DNA of 45,492 nucleotides from contig JABGRN010000039.1 in NCBI GenBank assembly GCA_018648265.1, positions 1 to 45,492 on the forward strand. The letters run 5' to 3'. The translations under genes and the position numbers were made by a program. The notes below the pieces were generated by a model. The model worked only from the letters and a program-made list of their open reading frames with translations, searched no databases and had not been told where the DNA came from. Origin of the DNA: Prolixibacteraceae bacterium. Its GTDB lineage: Bacteria > Bacteroidota > Bacteroidia > Bacteroidales > Prolixibacteraceae. Of this stretch, positions 42,723 to 45,492 are shown piece after piece (position 1 is the stretch's first letter; the number at the start of each line of letters is the position of its first letter).

Positions 42723-43685
42723 TTAATCAAAGGTTTTCTTTTCGATTTTGTAAGTATTGCGGTCGCTCGAACTTCTCGATATTAATTCACCAAGAAATCC
42801 GCCAAGGAAAAATTGCGCACCAATTATCATTGAAGTCAGGGCAATATAAAAATATGGGCTGTTAGTGATTAGGTTTCCAATAATCCCGTTTTTTATTTGT
42901 ATTATTTTTTCAATGGCAAGCCAAATGGCGGCAGCTAAGCCAACAATTACCATTACAATCCCAAGAATCCCAAAAAAGTGCATTGGGCTTTTTACAAACC
43001 GGGAAATAAATGTTACTGATAGTAAATCGAGTGGACCACGGATAAAACGTTCTAATCCAAATTTGGTAATTCCGTATTTTCGTTCGCTGTGTACTACCAC
43101 TTTTTCGCCAATGTTGTTGTATCCTGCCCATTTTGCCAGCACTGGTATGTAACGGTGCATTTCGCCATAAACTTCAATGCTTTTTATTACATTCTTGCGG
43201 TATGCTTTTAATCCGCAATTCATGTCGTGAAGTTTAATTCCTGTTATCCGGCGAACGGTCCAGTTGTAAAATTTGCTGGGAATATTTTTTGATAAAACCG
43301 GGTCGAAACGTTTTTTCTTCCAGCCCGAAACCAAATCGAAACCATCTTCTTTTATCATTCTGAACAATTCCGGAATTTCATCGGGGCTGTCTTGCAAATC
43401 AGCATCCATTGTAATTACCACATCTCCTTTTACTGCATCGAAACCAGAAAAGAGTGCAGCAGATTTTCCGTAGTTGCGCCTGAATTTTATCCCTTTGATA
43501 TTTGAATTTTGACTTTGTAATTTTTCAATTACCTGCCACGAATTATCCTTGCTGCCATCGTCAATCATAACTATTTCGTACGAGAAATTATTCTCGTCCA
43601 TAATTTTTTTTATCCAAACCGATAATTCAGGCAATGATTCTTCCTCATTAAACAGGGGCACAACTACGGAAATATCCATATTCAA
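42723..43685 (-). CDS. DPM1/GtrB-type family 2 glycosyltransferase
   Basis: The 320-residue protein has a GT-A catalytic domain (ISVVVPLFNEEESLPEL, about 5-21; MIDDGSKDNSW; ITMDADLQDSPDEIPEL with the DxD-type metal site) and two C-terminal helices (about 235-257 and 272-300). It matches the family that puts one sugar on polyprenyl phosphate at the inner membrane. Two genes of membrane proteins flank it on the same strand. The sugar and acceptor are not readable. Confidence 0.93.
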   Translation of the reverse strand: MNMDISVVVPLFNEEESLPELSVWIKKIMDENNFSYEIVMIDDGSKDNSWQVIEKLQSQNSNIKGIKFRRNYGKSAALFSGFDAVKGDVVITMDADLQDSPDEIPELFRMIKEDGFDLVSGWKKKRFDPVLSKNIPSKFYNWTVRRITGIKLHDMNCGLKAYRKNVIKSIEVYGEMHRYIPVLAKWAGYNNIGEKVVVHSERKYGITKFGLERFIRGPLDLLSVTFISRFVKSPMHFFGILGIVMVIVGLAAAIWLAIEKIIQIKNGIIGNLITNSPYFYIALTSMIIGAQFFLGGFLGELISRSSSDRNTYKIEKKTFD

Positions 43686-43700
43686 AAATTTGCTAACGAA

Positions 43701-44228
43701 CTATTCAACTACGTCTTCCGTAGGATTCTTTTTTGTAAATATTGAAGTAATTAACGAAATAATAAGACCAATAAAAGTGCCGCCAAAAATCCCCATAACC
43801 AACATCATTATAGGAGTTTGGAATTTTGCGGCCATATTAACTGCCACTTCCATTTGTTCCTCAGGAACATTCCCCTGTTTAATAATTTGTTCCTCCGTGA
43901 ATAAGCGCATTTGTTCTTGTAAAGAAGGATCGATAACTTCGAAAAGCAAATAAGTATAAATACTTGAAATAATTGATGCAAAAAGCATGGTTATAACACC
44001 CACACCAAGAGCCTGGCCATAAGTCATTGTTCCACCGAGGACTTTTTTATATCCGATTTGTGCGAGTACAATTCCCGCAACCATAACGGCATAACCAACC
44101 CACTGAGCAGGTTTGGCAAAAGTATTTCCGGTTACATAAAAAACAACAGAAACCAGGATTAATGCAATTCCCAGGTAAACCCCTGACATAAGTGATGATT
44201 TCCAGACTGAAGTAGTTTTTTGTTCCAT
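43701..44228 (-). CDS. DUF4199 membrane protein
   Basis: The 175-residue protein has four helices (about 13-33, 40-60, 74-97 and 135-162). The GTMTYGQALGVGVITMLFASIISSIYTYL stretch is the family hallmark. It is regularly encoded before a DPM1-like glycosyltransferase in Bacteroidota, as here. Function unknown. A possible promoter on the minus strand has TATATTTG at 44267-44260. Confidence 0.9.
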   Translation of the reverse strand: MEQKTTSVWKSSLMSGVYLGIALILVSVVFYVTGNTFAKPAQWVGYAVMVAGIVLAQIGYKKVLGGTMTYGQALGVGVITMLFASIISSIYTYLLFEVIDPSLQEQMRLFTEEQIIKQGNVPEEQMEVAVNMAAKFQTPIMMLVMGIFGGTFIGLIISLITSIFTKKNPTEDVVE

Positions 44229-44420
44229 AATAGTTTGTTTTTTTTAGATAAAGGTTCGACAAATATATGTTTATTTTTTAATCAAGTTCAAATATTTAAT
44301 TACTGAATTCAGATGGGTTGAAAAGATACTAATAATATTTTATCTGTCTCTATTTTTTTGTTTTATTACAATTTATCAGGTATCGAGATTTTATAAATGC
44401 CCTACAAAAAGAATAGCTTA

Positions 44421-45413
44421 TTATAGGTATTGTTCAAAAAATTCTATCATTTTTTGTTGCGAAAAATCGTTTACTCTTTGTACAACATCCATGGTATGTG
44501 GCCATAACGGAAAACGGTGGTAAACACACGGAACACTAAGGCTGTCGAGCCGGGTTTTTAACAAATCCGATTGGCTGATTGGAACCAACTTATCCGATGT
44601 TCCGTGAAGGATCATTGTAGGAGGATCGTTTTTATCTAAATATTGTATCGGTGAAGCTTCCCGGTATAATTCAGGTGCATCTTCATACGAATGTGCAATA
44701 AAAGATGTTACCAACGATTGATTTCTGGCATATTCGGTTGTCAGATCTATTGGGCCATAAATATCGACTACGGCTTTTATCTTGTGCTTTGTTTCAAAAA
44801 TATCTATACAATCAGTTTTTACTTGTGGATTTTCCCAACCATAAGCTTCCATAAGGGCCAGGTGTGCACCTGCTGAACCTCCGATCAAGGCAATCCGATC
44901 AGGATCATAACCGTAGTTATCCCCATTTTTGTAGAACCAGTTTAAAGCATCGTTAATGTCTTCAACACAGGCAGGATATGACGCATCTTTCAACAAACGG
45001 TACGAAACTGTGGCAGTGATGTAACCCCTTTTTGCAAAGTCCACCAGATATATAAGATAGTCGGATCTTTCACCACCTTTCCAACCACCACCATGTATAA
45101 AAATTAATAGGGGCGAGTTATCATCAATGTTTTTAGGTTTGTAAATATCAAGTTGCAATGATTTCCCATTAATATTTTTGTATTCAATATTTTTGATCTC
45201 TTCTACATCGTCAGGAATCTCGGGCACCGGATTGATAAGTTTCTCCAATCCAATCCCGACCGCGAGGTAAGCAGGAGCCACAAAATGATAACCAACAGGT
45301 GGATTTTCGGGATTTAAAGCCGACCAAATCCTTGGTGTTGCCATAAGCAAGCAGATAATAACGAAAGTAATCGCCAATCCGGAAAGAATGCGTTTTAATT
45401 TTATTGATTTCAT
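44421..45413 (-). CDS. Membrane-anchored alpha/beta hydrolase (BD-FAE/esterase type)
   Basis: The 330-residue protein has one N-terminal membrane helix (about 9-25), which may be a signal anchor, and an alpha/beta hydrolase domain. The oxyanion loop is IHGGGWKGG (106-114). The catalytic triad is Ser180 (GGSAGAH), Asp274 (GTSDKLVP) and His306 (WPHTMD). Such enzymes cleave carbohydrate esters or small esters. A short hairpin CCGAC-TAAA-GTCGG lies upstream at 45453-45466. Confidence 0.9.
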   Translation of the reverse strand: MKSIKLKRILSGLAITFVIICLLMATPRIWSALNPENPPVGYHFVAPAYLAVGIGLEKLINPVPEIPDDVEEIKNIEYKNINGKSLQLDIYKPKNIDDNSPLLIFIHGGGWKGGERSDYLIYLVDFAKRGYITATVSYRLLKDASYPACVEDINDALNWFYKNGDNYGYDPDRIALIGGSAGAHLALMEAYGWENPQVKTDCIDIFETKHKIKAVVDIYGPIDLTTEYARNQSLVTSFIAHSYEDAPELYREASPIQYLDKNDPPTMILHGTSDKLVPISQSDLLKTRLDSLSVPCVYHRFPLWPHTMDVVQRVNDFSQQKMIEFFEQYL

Positions 45414-45492
45414 CGATATTGTTTTTTATGACATATTTTTTTTCACTATTAACCGACTAAAGTCGGATTCTTAATTTATTATGTCTCAAATG

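Noticed and set aside
1-45492. CRISPR array, tRNA or rRNA genes
   Set aside because: No regularly spaced direct repeats and no recognisable cloverleaf or rRNA sequence were seen on reading. A dedicated scan could still find a tRNA.

Overview
The window looks like a chromosomal contig from a member of the Bacteroidota, probably of the Marinilabiliales/Prolixibacteraceae kind. The clues are: a low-GC genome; Bacteroidota-type promoters (TTTG-N19-TAnnTTTG, clear upstream of rpsA, the UDP-xylose synthase gene, the DUF2975 gene and the cotH-like gene); three proteins ending in type IX secretion (T9SS) sorting domains; and family-typical pairs such as DUF1599-DoxX-tpiA and folP-cdaA. The genus is an inference. 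No tRNA, rRNA or CRISPR array was seen.

Bases 1-3100 are accessory DNA. Two near-identical group II intron 3' ends (1-41 and 2039-2124) bracket a lipoprotein gene, a broken gene (1084-1443) and a mazEF toxin-antitoxin pair. A membrane-anchored orphan gene follows, and then a stem-loop repeat whose first half recurs at 11346. Bases 3146-8970 hold a Lys9-like saccharopine dehydrogenase, an acyltransferase/DUF6320 pair, a secreted protein with five Trp-Met repeats, a PadR regulator and a PspC protein.

Bases 8971-13412 are a second accessory patch. It holds REP-like hairpins, an IS66 transposase fragment, an orphan O-fucosyltransferase-like gene, a frameshifted SRPBCC pseudogene, a small TfoX-like gene and an intact RloA/RloB (AbiL-like) defence operon.

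Bases 13441-24554 are mostly core genes: rnz-STAS-rpsA on the minus strand, then a plus-strand nucleotide-sugar operon (UDP-xylose synthase, rmlA, rmlC, rmlD, phosphoglucomutase, DUF1080). No rmlB is present; a UDP-glucuronate decarboxylase occupies its usual slot. A CotH-like T9SS cargo closes this block, and a T9SS sulfatase and a T9SS DUF1566 protein face it on the minus strand.

Bases 27725-45413 hold MsrA, a DUF2975/HTH pair, an FMN oxidoreductase, DUF4159, RsmE, an ExbB-like protein, a membrane LytTR regulator, a SixA-like phosphatase, a phosphoesterase, and PrmA coupled to a PLD nuclease. They are followed by TpiA with its terminator, DoxX, DUF1599, FolP, the diadenylate cyclase CdaA, a DPM-like glycosyltransferase, DUF4199 and an alpha/beta hydrolase. 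The less familiar items are the Trp-Met repeat protein cluster (7094-8970), the recurring cassette-like repeat and the intron-bracketed segment.
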